Origin: Bifidobacteriaceae bacterium
GTDB lineage: Bacteria > Actinomycetota > Actinomycetes > Actinomycetales > WQXJ01
Assembly (NCBI GenBank): GCA_031272885.1
Contig: JAISSX010000053.1
Coordinates: 1 to 53,429 of the forward strand
Direction of reading: 5' to 3'
Length of the DNA stretch: 53,429 nt
Shown here: positions 25,135-33,436 of the stretch, piece by piece
Numbering within the stretch: the stretch's first letter is position 1
Layout: each line of letters begins with the position of its first letter
Program-made: the position numbers and the translations under genes
The notes under the pieces: generated by a model
The model's database searches: none
What the model saw: only the letters and a program-made list of their open reading frames with translations
What the model was told of the DNA's origin: nothing

Positions 25135-25629
25135 CTAGCGGTAGTTGACAAACTGCAGGGCGGCGTCGAAGTCCGCCTCTTTGACCAGGGCAATCACGGC
25201 CTGCAGGTCATCGCGTGATTTGGAGAAGACCCGCAGTTCATCTCCCTGAATCTGGGTCTTGACCGACTTGGGGCCTTCATCGCGGATCAGCTTGGCGATC
25301 TTCTTGGCCAGTTCACTGGACAGGCCCTCCCGCAGCCGCGCCTCGATGCGGACCTCCTTGCCGGACTGGCGCGGTTCGCCGGCCTCGATCGCCTTCAGTG
25401 AAACGCCCCGCTTGACCAGTTTGGTTTGGAACACGTCCAGCACGGCCTTGACGCGGTCCTCGCTGCTGGCCGTCATAACAATCAGGTCGTCGCCGCTCCA
25501 GACGATGGTGGCGCCTACGCCCTTGAAGTCGTAGCGCTGGTGGATTTCCTTGGCGGCCTGGTTGAGGGCGTTGTCAACTTCTTGGCGGTTGACCTTGGAG
25601 ACGATGTCGAACGAGGAGTCTTGAGCCAT
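25135..25629 (-). CDS. YajQ-family nucleotide-binding protein
   Basis: The 164-residue protein belongs to the YajQ (UPF0234) family, recognised by the N-terminus [20 protein letters not shown] and the segments [10 protein letters not shown] and VNYR at the end. Family members bind nucleotides, and some bind cyclic di-GMP; cyclic di-GMP use is not implied here. The ATG at 25629 gives the family start, and the one 9 bases upstream adds Met-Val-Pro. It converges with the IdeR gene, leaving only 21 bases between stops. The product is cytoplasmic. Confidence 0.92.
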   Translation of the reverse strand: MAQDSSFDIVSKVNRQEVDNALNQAAKEIHQRYDFKGVGATIVWSGDDLIVMTASSEDRVKAVLDVFQTKLVKRGVSLKAIEAGEPRQSGKEVRIEARLREGLSSELAKKIAKLIRDEGPKSVKTQIQGDELRVFSKSRDDLQAVIALVKEADFDAALQFVNYR

Positions 25630-25743
25630 GGGCACCATACTGCCACGCCGTTGTGCCTCTCATGGGGTGCGATTTCGCGCGGCGGGGGTGCGGCTAGTAT
25701 TGTGGCCTGGCGTTTGGGCCTGGTTCCGGCTGGGTTCGGACAC

Positions 25744-25829
25744 GGCGGGTTGCCCGAGAGGCCAATGGGATCTGACTGTAAATCAGACGCGGAATCGCTT
25801 CGGGAGTTCGAATCTCTCACCCGCCACCA
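25744..25829 (+). tRNA. tRNA-Tyr (anticodon GUA)
   Basis: The acceptor arms GGCGGGT and ACCCGCC, a long variable arm and the anticodon loop CTGTAAA (GUA) are clear. The CCA end is encoded. The length is 86 nt, as expected for a class II tRNA. Confidence 0.95.
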
Positions 25830-25905
25830 GCCGCGCACGCCGGTCCGCCGGTAGGCGAACAAGGGTTTCCCGGGGGCCCGCCCCTCGTGTAATCTCTGTT
25901 GGGCT

Positions 25906-25981
25906 GCCCCGATAGCTCAGTCGGCAGAGCGTCTCCATGGTAAGGAGAAGGTCAAGGGTTCGATTCCCTTTCGGGGCTCCA
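25906..25981 (+). tRNA. tRNA-Thr (anticodon GGU)
   Basis: The acceptor arms are GCCCCGA and TCGGGGC, the anticodon loop is ATGGTAA (GGU) and the T-loop is GTTCGATTC. CCA is encoded at the end. The tRNA-Thr, tRNA-Met, rpmG order is as in other actinobacteria. Confidence 0.95.
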
Positions 25982-26018
25982 CGCGGCGGCACTCAAGAGG
26001 GGGCCGGCGTTCCCACCT

Positions 26019-26092
26019 GGCGGGGTAGCTCAGACGGTTAGAGCGCACGACTCATAATCGTGAGGTCGGGGGTTCGATCCCCCCTCCCGCTA
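26019..26092 (+). tRNA. tRNA-Met (elongator, anticodon CAU)
   Basis: The cloverleaf starts GGCGGGGTAGC, with anticodon loop CTCATAA (CAU) and T-loop GTTCGATCC. The discriminator is A at 26092 and CCA is not encoded. The elongator type is inferred from the paired acceptor base 1 and from its place before rpmG. A CAU tRNA-Ile cannot be wholly excluded. Confidence 0.9.
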
Positions 26093-26130
26093 CGACGAAG
26101 ACTCAGAACCTGCAGGAGGGTTGAGGCGTT

Positions 26131-26301
26131 ATGGCCAGCAAGACGGCGGATGTCCGCCCCAAGATCACGCTTGCATGCACGGTGTGCAAGGAGCGGAACT
26201 ACATCACTAAGAAGAACCGCCGCAACGACCCTGACCGCATGGCGCTGTCCAAGTTCTGCCCGCGCTGCGGCAAGCACACCGAACACCGCGAGACCCGCTA
26301 A
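26131..26301 (+). CDS. rpmG: 50S ribosomal protein L33 (zinc-ribbon type)
   Basis: The 56-residue protein starts [16 protein letters not shown] and is too short to appear as a long open frame. Two Cys pairs, CTVC and CPRC, form a zinc ribbon, so this is the zinc-containing version; zinc-free paralogues, when present, lie elsewhere. It is part of the large ribosomal subunit near the E site. A GGAGGG site lies 10 bases upstream. It is followed after 8 bases by the MaoC-like pair, the order seen in Streptomyces and Mycobacterium. Confidence 0.95.
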   Translation: MASKTADVRPKITLACTVCKERNYITKKNRRNDPDRMALSKFCPRCGKHTEHRETR

Positions 26302-26309
26302 CCGGCCCG

Positions 26310-26771
26310 GTGCCGCCGGTGTCAACCGGTCCCAACCCAGTCACGGTGGGTCACACCTACCGCATGCCCGAACCGTATCTGGTGGGCCGAGAGAAACTGC
26401 GTGAGTTTGCCCAAGCCGTTGGCGCCACGCATCCAGCTTGTTTCGAGATCGCAGCCGCCCGCGCCCTGGGCTATCCGGACGTGGTTGCGGCCCCTACTTT
26501 CGCCGCCGTGGTGGCCCAACGGGTCGAGGCGCTGTACCTTGAGGACCCGGCCGCCGGCATCGACTTCTCCCGCGTGGTGCATGCCGAGGAGGCCATCACT
26601 CAGACCCGGCCCATCGTGGCGGGCGATGAGCTGGCAGGTGAATTGACGGTCGAGGCCGTGGTGCCCCGCCGCGGGTTGACCACTGTCACCACGCTGGTGC
26701 GCCTGGTGGACCGTGACGGCCGGCCGGTGGGCGAGGTCCGTTCGACTTTGGCCGTGCGGGGTGATGACTGA
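26310..26771 (+). CDS. HadA-like MaoC N-terminal-domain protein (UPF0336)
   Basis: The 153-residue hot-dog-fold protein starts at GTG. It matches the HadA/UPF0336 pattern: VGREKLREFAQAVG near the N-terminus, AAPTFAAVVAQ in the middle and PIVAGDELAGELTVEAV toward the C-terminus. In mycobacteria HadA is the substrate-binding half of a 3-hydroxyacyl-ACP dehydratase with HadB and lacks the catalytic Asp/His, as here. Its stop overlaps the HadB-like ATG, so the two are translationally coupled and probably heterodimeric. The true N-terminus is uncertain because no ribosome site is obvious. Confidence 0.82.
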   Translation: MPPVSTGPNPVTVGHTYRMPEPYLVGREKLREFAQAVGATHPACFEIAAARALGYPDVVAAPTFAAVVAQRVEALYLEDPAAGIDFSRVVHAEEAITQTRPIVAGDELAGELTVEAVVPRRGLTTVTTLVRLVDRDGRPVGEVRSTLAVRGDD

Positions 26772-27178
26772 TGGCACCGCTGGCCGTGCACGAGGGGGAC
26801 CAACTGGGCCCGGTCGAGTTGCGCCTCGACCGCGCCACGCTGGTGCGGTACGCCGGCGCCAGCGGCGATTTCAATCCGATTCACTGGTCGGACGCGGCCG
26901 CCGCCAAGGCCGACCTACCGGGCGTGCTGGCCCACGGCATGTACACCATGGGCGCGGCCGTCCAGGTGGTGGTGGACTGGGTGGGTGACCCGGGCGCCAT
27001 CGCCGGCTACGAGGTGCGGTTTAGCCGTCCGGTGGTGGTGCCGCCGGTGGGTGAGGCCGTGGTGCAGGTGACGGGCGTGGTGGCCACGGTGGCCGATGGC
27101 GCCGCCGCCATCAACCTGTCCGTCACCGTGGATGGCACCAAGGTGTTGGGTAAGGCCCGGGTGACGGTGCGGCTGTAG
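26771..27178 (+). CDS. HadB-like MaoC dehydratase
   Basis: The 135-residue hot-dog protein carries the catalytic hydratase motif: Asp in SGDFNPIHWSD, then Asn-Pro-Ile-His, and LAHGMYTMG. It would supply the active site for the HadA-like partner encoded just upstream (1-base overlap of TGA and ATG). In mycobacteria the pair acts in the elongation step of mycolate synthesis, but this gene pair exists in actinobacteria lacking mycolic acids, so its acyl substrate here is undefined. It is followed by a 65-base gap with an operator-like palindrome. Confidence 0.85.
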   Translation: MAPLAVHEGDQLGPVELRLDRATLVRYAGASGDFNPIHWSDAAAAKADLPGVLAHGMYTMGAAVQVVVDWVGDPGAIAGYEVRFSRPVVVPPVGEAVVQVTGVVATVADGAAAINLSVTVDGTKVLGKARVTVRL

Positions 27179-27207
27179 CTGTCGCGTTTACGCAGGTCAA
27201 ATGTACC

Positions 27208-27219
27208 GGAAGCGCTTCC
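27208..27219. promoter_or_regulatory. LacI-family-like operator, GGAAGCGCTTCC
   Basis: A perfect 12-bp palindrome with the central CG typical of LacI/GalR-family operators. It lies 12 bases upstream of the -10-like box of the following MFS gene, where bound repressor would block RNA polymerase. No intact lacI gene is present in the window. Confidence 0.6.
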
Positions 27220-27231
27220 AGTGGAAGGTGC

Positions 27232-27237
27232 TACGCT
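27232..27237 (+). promoter_or_regulatory. -10-like box for a possible leaderless MFS transcript
   Basis: TACGCT ends 6 bases before the GTG at 27244, with no ribosome site between. The LacI-type palindrome sits just upstream. Confidence 0.45.
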
Positions 27238-27243
27238 AGTGCG

Positions 27244-28482
27244 GTGCCCGAGTCCCTGAACGCCGCCAAGCGCGCCCGTATAGGCGTGCTAGCCATCTTC
27301 TTCGGCTCCGGCATTCTGATGGCCACCCTCGCCTCCCGCATGTGGGTGATCCGCGAATACCTCGATGCCGATGCCGGCCGTATGGGTGTGTTGCTGCTGT
27401 TCACCTCGTTCGGTTCCATCTCGGCCATGCCGTTCACCGGCTCCCTGGCGGCCCGCTTCGGCACCAGCCCGGTGATCCGCGTCACCGTGGTGATAGCGGT
27501 GCTTGGTTTGGCCGGGGCAGGTGTGGCCGCCGTCGAAGGTTCGCAAATGGCCTTCGCCGCCAGCCTGTTCGTGACCGGACTGGGCGGCGGGTCTTGGGAT
27601 GTGGCGCAGAACCTGGCGGGCACGGACGTGGAACACGGCATCGGGCGGGCCGTGATGCCGCAGTTCCACGCCGGTTTCTCGCTGGGCACCGTCTTCGCCG
27701 CGCTGGTGGGGGCGGGTTTCTCGCGCCTGGGGCTGCCGCTGCTGGCGCACGTAGGCCTGGCCGTGGGGCTGGTGCTGGTGCTGTGCCTGGCCGGGTCTGT
27801 GACTCTGCTGCGGCACGGCGCCACCGGCGCGGCCGAAACCGAATCCGAACCTGAGACGCTGGTGGCCGGGGGCGGCGACCCGGCCGGGCCGCTGCCCAAG
27901 CCCAAGCGGGCCAAGTTCGGCGCCCTGGCGGCCTGGGCCGAGCCGCGCACCATCATGATCGGCCTGGTGGTGATGGGTGCCGCCCTGGCCGAAGGCAGCG
28001 CCAACGACTGGCTGATCCTGGGTATTGGCCAAGACTTCGCCGTCCAAGAGGCGGTGGGCATTGTGGGCCTGGCCTGCTTCCTGACCGCCATGACCACCAT
28101 GCGGGCCTTCGGCACACGGCTGATCGACACCAAGGGCCGCCTGTTCGCCCAGGTGTTGAGTTGCGTCCTGGCCTTGGCGGGCCTGACCACATACGCCCTG
28201 GCACCCTGGGTGGGGCTGGCCATCGTGGGCGGCACCGTGTGGGGACTGGGCGCTGCCTTGGGCTTCCCCATGGGAATGTCCGCCGCGGCCGATAACCCCC
28301 TGAAGGCGGCCGTGCGCACCTCGGTGGTCTCAACCATCGGCTACACCGCCTTCCTGGCCGGCCCGCCGCTGCTGGGTATGCTGGCGGATCACATCGGCTA
28401 CCGGCACGCGCTGCTGGTGGTGGCCGGGCCGGTGGTGTTGGGCCTGATCCTGGCGCCGGCGCTCAAGCCCCGCCAGGACTGA
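27244..28482 (+). CDS. Major facilitator superfamily transporter
   Basis: The 412-residue protein has 12 predicted membrane helices and a central cytoplasmic loop (about 195-225) rich in Glu, Pro and Lys. The sequence FFGSGILMATLASRMWVIREYL at the first helix and LAARFGTSPVIR after the second fit sugar- or drug-type MFS proteins related to the fucose permease group, but no substrate can be assigned. It starts at GTG, probably leaderless, and has a LacI-type operator in its promoter, which favours a carbohydrate-linked transporter. It lies between the MaoC pair and murB. Confidence 0.8.
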   Translation: MPESLNAAKRARIGVLAIFFGSGILMATLASRMWVIREYLDADAGRMGVLLLFTSFGSISAMPFTGSLAARFGTSPVIRVTVVIAVLGLAGAGVAAVEGSQMAFAASLFVTGLGGGSWDVAQNLAGTDVEHGIGRAVMPQFHAGFSLGTVFAALVGAGFSRLGLPLLAHVGLAVGLVLVLCLAGSVTLLRHGATGAAETESEPETLVAGGGDPAGPLPKPKRAKFGALAAWAEPRTIMIGLVVMGAALAEGSANDWLILGIGQDFAVQEAVGIVGLACFLTAMTTMRAFGTRLIDTKGRLFAQVLSCVLALAGLTTYALAPWVGLAIVGGTVWGLGAALGFPMGMSAAADNPLKAAVRTSVVSTIGYTAFLAGPPLLGMLADHIGYRHALLVVAGPVVLGLILAPALKPRQD

Positions 28483-28503
28483 GCCTTGGCCAAGCTAGCC
28501 GGG

Positions 28504-28509
28504 TAGTGT
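28504..28509 (+). promoter_or_regulatory. -10-like box for a possible leaderless murB transcript
   Basis: TAGTGT ends 7 bases before a GTG at 28517, with no Shine-Dalgarno between. This favours the start at 28517 over the in-frame GTG at 28508, which overlaps the box. Confidence 0.4.
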
Positions 28510-28516
28510 GGGGAGC

Positions 28517-29668
28517 GTGCCGTCCACACCGGAACCCAGCCCCACGCCCAAGGCGTTGGCCGATCTAACCACGTTGCGGGTGGGCGGCGTGCCGCACCGC
28601 CTGGTCGTGGCCACCACCGAGTTTGCCCTGTTGCGGGCCGTGGCGGAGGCTGACGCGGCCGGCCGGCCCCTCCTGGTGCTGGGGGGCGGTTCCAACGTGG
28701 TGTGCGGCGAAGACCTGAGCGACCTGGTGGTGGTGCGGTCAGCCGAGACCACCCTCAAGGGCGTGGCCGCGCCTGACGGCAACGGACGATGGTTCGTGGC
28801 CTCGGCCGGTCTGCCGCTGGACGTGCTGGCTGCCTCCGCTGCAGAAGAAGACGTCGTTGGGTTCGAGTGCCTGACGGGCATTCCCGGCACGGTGGGGGCC
28901 ACGGTGGTGCAGAACGTGGGCGCCTACGGCCACGAAGTGTCCGAGTTGATTGCCCAGGTGCGGGCCTACGACCGCGACAAGGGCGAAGTGGTCACCTTGA
29001 CCCCAGCCGAACTTGGCTTCGGCTACCGCGATTCGATCCTGAAGCAGTCCATGAAAGAACGCGGCGGTTATACCCCCCGCTGGGTCGTAGTATCGGTGGC
29101 CTTCAAAATCGAAAAGTCGGAGCTGTCTGCCCCTATCAACTACCCCGACCTGGCCGAAGCCCTGGGCGTGGATGTGGGGGAACGAGCCCCCCTGATGAAA
29201 GTGCGCCGGGCGGTGTGGCGGGTGCGCCAGGCCAAGGGCCTGGTGCTTGATCGGGCGGACCACGACACCTGGTCGGCCGGTTCCTTCTTCACCAACCCAA
29301 TACTGTGCGCGGAGCACGCCGCCGCCCTGCCGGCGGACGCGCCCCGCTTTCCGGCCGGCACCGCGCCCGAAGGCTATGACCTGGTCAAGACCTCGGCCGC
29401 CTGGTTGATGTCCCACGCCGGGATTGAGCGCGGGGCCGGGCTGGTGCCCGGCCCGGACGGCCAGATGACCCTGGCCCCGGCCGTGCTCAACCCGCGCGTC
29501 AGCGCCACCACCTCCACCAAACATGTGCTGGCCCTGACCAACCGGGGCGGCGCCACGGCCACCGACATCATGGCGCTAGCGGGCGCCATCGTGCAGCGGG
29601 TCTACGACACGTACCGGGTGACCTTGACGCCGGAGCCCACCCTGGTGGGCACCGCCCTGCCGGGCTAG
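28517..29668 (+). CDS. murB: UDP-N-acetylmuramate dehydrogenase
   Basis: MurB reduces UDP-N-acetylglucosamine enolpyruvate to UDP-N-acetylmuramate with NADPH and FAD in peptidoglycan precursor synthesis. The 383-residue protein has the FAD-binding segment with VLGGGSNVV, then GFECLTGIPGTVGATVVQNVGAYG. The YRDS motif (Tyr and the catalytic-proton Ser region) and AGSFFTNPI follow, placing it in the MurB family with the extra substrate loop. The start at 28517 is chosen from the -10-like box; 28508 is an in-frame alternative adding three residues. It converges with the adenosine deaminase gene, overlapping by 4 bases. The murB position near rpmG-secE is conserved in Streptomyces. Confidence 0.93.
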   Translation: MPSTPEPSPTPKALADLTTLRVGGVPHRLVVATTEFALLRAVAEADAAGRPLLVLGGGSNVVCGEDLSDLVVVRSAETTLKGVAAPDGNGRWFVASAGLPLDVLAASAAEEDVVGFECLTGIPGTVGATVVQNVGAYGHEVSELIAQVRAYDRDKGEVVTLTPAELGFGYRDSILKQSMKERGGYTPRWVVVSVAFKIEKSELSAPINYPDLAEALGVDVGERAPLMKVRRAVWRVRQAKGLVLDRADHDTWSAGSFFTNPILCAEHAAALPADAPRFPAGTAPEGYDLVKTSAAWLMSHAGIERGAGLVPGPDGQMTLAPAVLNPRVSATTSTKHVLALTNRGGATATDIMALAGAIVQRVYDTYRVTLTPEPTLVGTALPG

Positions 29669-30696
29669 ACCCTGCCGGGCGGGGCCGCCAGCCAGGCGTC
29701 CACGCCGGCCAGCAGATCGCGTTTTACCTGGTCACGGGCGCGCGAGGCCCGGATCGAGGCCCGCGCCAGGTCCGCCAGGGCGGCGTCGCCAAAGCCCAAC
29801 ACGTCGCGCGCCCAGCGGTATTGGTCCACCAGACGGGTGCGGAAGATCAGGGGGTCATCGGCGTTCAGGGCCACTGTCAGTCCGGCCTCCAGGAGTTGTG
29901 GCAGCGGCACGTCCGCCGGGCGGGCGAAGACGCCCAGGGCGACGTTGGACAGGGGGCACAGTTCTAGGGCGATGCCGCTCTCGGCCAGTTCAGCCAGCAC
30001 GGTTGGGTCTTCGACCGCGCGCACGCCGTGGCCCAGCCGGTCTGGCTTGAGGTAGGAGACGATCTGCCGTATGTGTTCCGGGCCCAGCAGTTCGCCGCCG
30101 TGTGGTACCGCCGCCAGGCCGGCCCGCCGGGCCAGGGCGAAGGCTGGGGCGAAGGCGGCCGTGTCACCGCGGCGTTCGTCGTTCGACAGGCCGAAACCAA
30201 CCACCTCGCCTGGGCCATCTCCGGCGTACTTGGCGGCCAGCCGGGCCAGTGTGCGCGCCTCCAGCGGGTGACGCAGGCGCGAGGCCGCCACCACCAGGCC
30301 GATGTCCACGCCGGTGTCGCGGCCGGCCGCCCTGGCCTCATCCATCACGATCTCCAGGGCAGGGGTGATGCCGCCCAGGTGGGCGCCGTAGGTGGTGGGA
30401 TCGACCTGTAGCTCCAAGCGGCCGGAGCCCTCGGCGGCATCGTCCTCCGCCGCCTCCCGTACCACCCGCCGCATGGCCGCCTCGTCCACCACGGCGTGCC
30501 GGGCGGCATCGTACAGGCGTTGGAAGCGGAACCAACCCCGGGCGGAAGGGTCCAAACCAAGGGGCTCTTGCGCCAGCAGCGAATACGGCAGGCGGATGCC
30601 GTGGACGCGGGCCAGGTGGACCAGGGTGTCGAACCGCAGCGAACCGGTGAAGTGCAGGTGCAGGTGCGCCTTGGGCAACCCAGCCAAATCCCGCAC
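29665..30696 (-). CDS. add: Adenosine deaminase
   Basis: The 343-residue amidohydrolase-fold enzyme deaminates adenosine to inosine in purine salvage. The zinc motif HLHLHFTGSL is at about residues 11-20, a VPHGGELLG motif lies mid-protein (His and catalytic Glu), and the substrate/metal Asp lies in ALNADDP. The usual SLNTDDP is thus slightly altered. The GTG at 30696 follows a poor ribosome site. The neighbouring 30697-30892 gap carries the 16-bp inverted repeat. It converges with murB and would act together with the purine permease near 16 kb in nucleobase recycling, a guess from function only. Confidence 0.9.
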   Translation of the reverse strand: MRDLAGLPKAHLHLHFTGSLRFDTLVHLARVHGIRLPYSLLAQEPLGLDPSARGWFRFQRLYDAARHAVVDEAAMRRVVREAAEDDAAEGSGRLELQVDPTTYGAHLGGITPALEIVMDEARAAGRDTGVDIGLVVAASRLRHPLEARTLARLAAKYAGDGPGEVVGFGLSNDERRGDTAAFAPAFALARRAGLAAVPHGGELLGPEHIRQIVSYLKPDRLGHGVRAVEDPTVLAELAESGIALELCPLSNVALGVFARPADVPLPQLLEAGLTVALNADDPLIFRTRLVDQYRWARDVLGFGDAALADLARASIRASRARDQVKRDLLAGVDAWLAAPPGRV

Positions 30697-30723
30697 GGTC
30701 CTAGTTTGCCAGCCCCATCCTCA

Positions 30724-30823
30724 CGAAAGGTCAATTCCGTTGCGCCAGGCTGTTTCGCTCAAGGCATAACCGCTGGTCACGGGCTTGGTCCAGGATGGTT
30801 GAGGCGACGGAATTGACCTTTCG
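30724..30823. repeat. 16-bp perfect inverted repeat, 100-bp span
   Basis: CGAAAGGTCAATTCCG (30724-30739) and CGGAATTGACCTTTCG (30808-30823) are exact complements separated by 68 bases. A third partial copy, GACCTTTCGCG, follows at about 30836-30846. No gene lies within the gap. The repeat flanks no obvious open frame, so it may be an operator pair or a scar of a lost element. Confidence 0.7.
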
Positions 30824-30862
30824 CGCCGGAAAAGTGACCTTTCGCGAGGGGGAGGGGCGTGG

Positions 30863-30914
30863 GGCTAGGAGGCTTCGGCTAGGAGGCTTCGGCTACGAGG
30901 CTTCGGCTAGGAGG
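30863..30914. repeat. 14-bp tandem repeat at the aminotransferase 3' end
   Basis: GGCTAGGAGGCTTC begins at 30863, 30877 and 30891 (one base differs), and about 30905 (partial). The last copies lie inside the end of the aminotransferase gene and supply its stop codon; the first ones lie beyond it. The period is not a multiple of three. Confidence 0.8.
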
Positions 30915-32104
30915 GTTTGCAGCCGGCCCACGCCTTCCACCAGGTCGTCATCACCCAAGGCACAACTGAGCCGCAGGAAGCCGGGCGTGCCGAACGCCTC
31001 GCCGGGCACCACGGCCACCTCAACCTCGTCCAGGATCAGGGAAGCCAACTGGCTGGAAGTCATGGGCCGGGCCCCCCGGATTGTCTTGCCCAACAGGCCC
31101 TGCACCGAAGGGTAGGCGTAGAAGGCGCCCTTCGGCACGGGGCAGTGGATGCCATCGATCGCCTGCAGCATGGCCACCATGGTTTGGCGCCGCCGGTCGA
31201 AGGCGTCTCGCATCCGATAAGCCACGTCAAGCGGACCACTGACCGCCGCCAGGGCGGCCATCTGGGAGACGTTAGCCACGTTCGAGGTCAGGTGGCTTTG
31301 CAGGTTGGTGGCCGCCTTGATCACATCCAAGGGGCCGATCATCCAACCGACCCGCCAGCCCGTCATGGCATAGGTCTTGGCCACGCCGTTCAACACCACG
31401 CACTGATCGGCCAAACCGGGTACCGCCATCAAGATTGAGGTGAACTGGGCCTCGTCGTAGACCAGGTGCTGGTAGATCTCATCCGTTACCACCCAGATGC
31501 CGTTGTCCAGGCACCAGCGGCCGATGGCTTCGGTTTCCGATGGCGTGTAGACGGTACCGGTTGGGTTGGACGGGCTGGTGAACATCAGCAGCTTGGTGCG
31601 TGGCGTCAACGCGGCATCAAGCTGTTCCACCGTCACTTTGTAATCGGCCTCAGGGCCGGCGAACACCGGCACCGGCACGCCTCCGGCCAGGCGGATCGCC
31701 TCCGGGTAGGTGGTCCAGTAGGGGGCCGGTAGCAGGGCCTCGTCGCCGGGGTCCAGCAGGGTGGCCAGGGCCTCGTAAACGGCCTGTTTGCCGCCGTTGG
31801 TGATCAGCACCTGGCTCCATTCGGGAGTGAAGCCGTTGTCGCGGGCCGTCGCTGCGGCCACCACCTGGCGCAGGGCGGGGAGGCCGGCGGCGGGGGTGTA
31901 GCGGTGGTAGGCAGGGTTCCGGCAGGCCTCGATGGCGGCCTCGACAATGTAGTCCGGCGTGGGGAAATCCGGTTCGCCGGCGCCGAAACCGATGACGGGC
32001 CGGCCTTCTGCCTTCAGCGCCTTCGCCTTGGCGTCAACCGCCAGGGTGGCGGACGGTTCGATGGCGCCGATGCGCCGGGATACGCGGGTGGCGGGAGTTT
32101 TCAC
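30893..32104 (-). CDS. Pyridoxal-phosphate-dependent aminotransferase (aspartate type)
   Basis: The 403-residue fold-type I class I/II aminotransferase starts at GTG 32104; a longer open frame upstream is not supported. It has [10 protein letters not shown] near the N-terminus, [11 protein letters not shown] at the cofactor phosphate site, the [11 protein letters not shown] motif, [10 protein letters not shown], and the PLP lysine in [15 protein letters not shown] (Lys in VAK). The C-terminal Arg in [11 protein letters not shown] binds the substrate carboxylate. It most likely makes aspartate from oxaloacetate and glutamate. In Streptomyces the equivalent gene is also just upstream of tRNA-Trp and secE. 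The gene end contains part of a 14-bp tandem repeat. Confidence 0.88.
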   Translation of the reverse strand: MKTPATRVSRRIGAIEPSATLAVDAKAKALKAEGRPVIGFGAGEPDFPTPDYIVEAAIEACRNPAYHRYTPAAGLPALRQVVAAATARDNGFTPEWSQVLITNGGKQAVYEALATLLDPGDEALLPAPYWTTYPEAIRLAGGVPVPVFAGPEADYKVTVEQLDAALTPRTKLLMFTSPSNPTGTVYTPSETEAIGRWCLDNGIWVVTDEIYQHLVYDEAQFTSILMAVPGLADQCVVLNGVAKTYAMTGWRVGWMIGPLDVIKAATNLQSHLTSNVANVSQMAALAAVSGPLDVAYRMRDAFDRRRQTMVAMLQAIDGIHCPVPKGAFYAYPSVQGLLGKTIRGARPMTSSQLASLILDEVEVAVVPGEAFGTPGFLRLSCALGDDDLVEGVGRLQTLLAEAS

Positions 32105-32194
32105 AGGGCAATCATTGCACCTTCGCGTTTCGGAGCAAGGTGACATACAGTAGTCCGCGTGGCCCGCGCTGCCGCCGCCCAATTTCCGGCGCGG

Positions 32195-32225
32195 TTAGCT
32201 TTGTGCTTGCCTGATCGCATAGACT
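32195..32225 (+). promoter_or_regulatory. Probable promoter of tRNA-Trp and the secE operon
   Basis: TTAGCT (32195-32200) and TAGACT (32220-32225) form a plausible -35/-10 pair with a 19-base spacer, ending 23 bases before tRNA-Trp. The -35 match is moderate. Confidence 0.35.
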
Positions 32226-32248
32226 GGGCGGCTGGCGTTCCACGACCT

Positions 32249-32321
32249 AGGGCAGTGGCGCAATTGGTAGCGCACCGGTCTCCAAAACCGGCGGCTGTGG
32301 GTTCGAGTCCCGCCTGCCCTG
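32249..32321 (+). tRNA. tRNA-Trp (anticodon CCA)
   Basis: The acceptor arms are AGGGCAG and CTGCCCT, the anticodon loop is CTCCAAA (CCA) and the T-loop is GTTCGAGTC. The discriminator is G and CCA is not encoded. It precedes secE, as in other actinobacteria. Confidence 0.95.
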
Positions 32322-32412
32322 CTCATCGCCCCTGTTCGTGGCCGTTCCTCACGGTCCAAGTGCGGGGGTGAACCGGGCGCCAACCCGAATATGTCACGAA
32401 GGAGAAGATCAC

Positions 32413-32646
32413 ATGGCCAAGGCCGCAGTTGCGGACAAGGACAAGAAGGCTAGGCGTGGGCCCATTGCCTTCCTGGTGTTGTTCGTGCGCCAAGTGGTCA
32501 CGGAGCTGAAGAAGGTTGTTCGCCCCACGCGGCAGGAACTGACCACCTACTCCACGGTGGTGGTGGTGTTTGTGCTGATCATCATGGCCTTCATCTTCGG
32601 GATTGATTGGCTGACCGGCAAAGGTGTGATGGCGCTGTTCGGCTAG
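32413..32646 (+). CDS. secE: Preprotein translocase subunit SecE
   Basis: The 77-residue SecE is the small essential subunit that clamps SecY in the Sec translocon. The ATG at 32413 follows GAAGGAG. It has a Lys-rich N-terminus, the conserved amphipathic segment [20 protein letters not shown] and a single C-terminal membrane helix (about 45-65). It shares a transcript with nusG in most bacteria; here a 70-base gap separates them. Confidence 0.95.
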   Translation: MAKAAVADKDKKARRGPIAFLVLFVRQVVTELKKVVRPTRQELTTYSTVVVVFVLIIMAFIFGIDWLTGKGVMALFG

Positions 32647-32716
32647 GCCCGGGCACCGCCATGATCCCAAGCAGAACCCGATTCGCAGAACGTTACGGAA
32701 GCAGGAAGACCTCATA

Positions 32717-33373
32717 GTGGCTGACAAGCTGAGCGGCGCGGTGGCGCCAAGCCCCCAAGACGAGGGCGGGCCGCAGACTCTGGAAGAGTTCAAAGCGGCG
32801 CTGGCTGCCCTACCTGGCGAGTGGTACGTGATCCACTCCTATGCCGGCCAAGAGAACCGGGTCAAGCACAACCTGGAAACCCGGATCCAGTCCCTGAACC
32901 AAGAAGACTCGGTGTTCGAGGTGGCGGTGCCTATGGAAGAGGTCACCGAGATCAAGAACTCCCAGCCCAAGAAGGTGCGCCGGGTGCGCATCCCAGGCTA
33001 TGTGCTGGTGCGCATGGAACTGACCGATGAATCGTGGGGCGCCGTCCGCCACACTCCGGGCGTGACCGGTTTTGTGGGCAACGCCCACAAGCCGGTGCCG
33101 TTGGCGCTCGATGACGTGGTAACCATGTTGGCGCCCACATTTGCGACACCGGAAGAAGAGGGCGGCCCGGCGGCGGCTGGGGCCGCGGCGGCGCCATCCG
33201 AGACCACCTTCACGGTGGGCCAGTCCGTCACCGTGACGGACGGCCCGTTCGAAACGCTGGCGGCCACCATCAGCGAAATCAACCACGAGTCCGGCAAGTT
33301 GAAGGTGCTGGTCTCGATTTTCGGCCGGGAAACCCCGGTCGAACTGAGCTTCAACCAGGTCACCACGATCTAG
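32717..33373 (+). CDS. nusG: Transcription antitermination/termination factor NusG
   Basis: The 218-residue factor starts at GTG. It has the NGN domain (about 35-130; [31 protein letters not shown] and TPGVTGFVG), a Pro/Ala/Glu-rich linker (about 148-160) and a KOW domain at the C-terminus ([14 protein letters not shown]). NusG binds RNA polymerase and modulates pausing, Rho-dependent termination and transcription-translation coupling. The 36-residue acidic N-terminal extension is usual in actinobacteria. It is followed by rplK after 63 bases. Confidence 0.96.
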   Translation: MADKLSGAVAPSPQDEGGPQTLEEFKAALAALPGEWYVIHSYAGQENRVKHNLETRIQSLNQEDSVFEVAVPMEEVTEIKNSQPKKVRRVRIPGYVLVRMELTDESWGAVRHTPGVTGFVGNAHKPVPLALDDVVTMLAPTFATPEEEGGPAAAGAAAAPSETTFTVGQSVTVTDGPFETLAATISEINHESGKLKVLVSIFGRETPVELSFNQVTTI

Positions 33374-33436
33374 TTGCAAGGAGCCGCCCGGCCGGCCGGC
33401 CGGGGGGTGATGAAGTAAGGAAAAGGACCCACTCAC

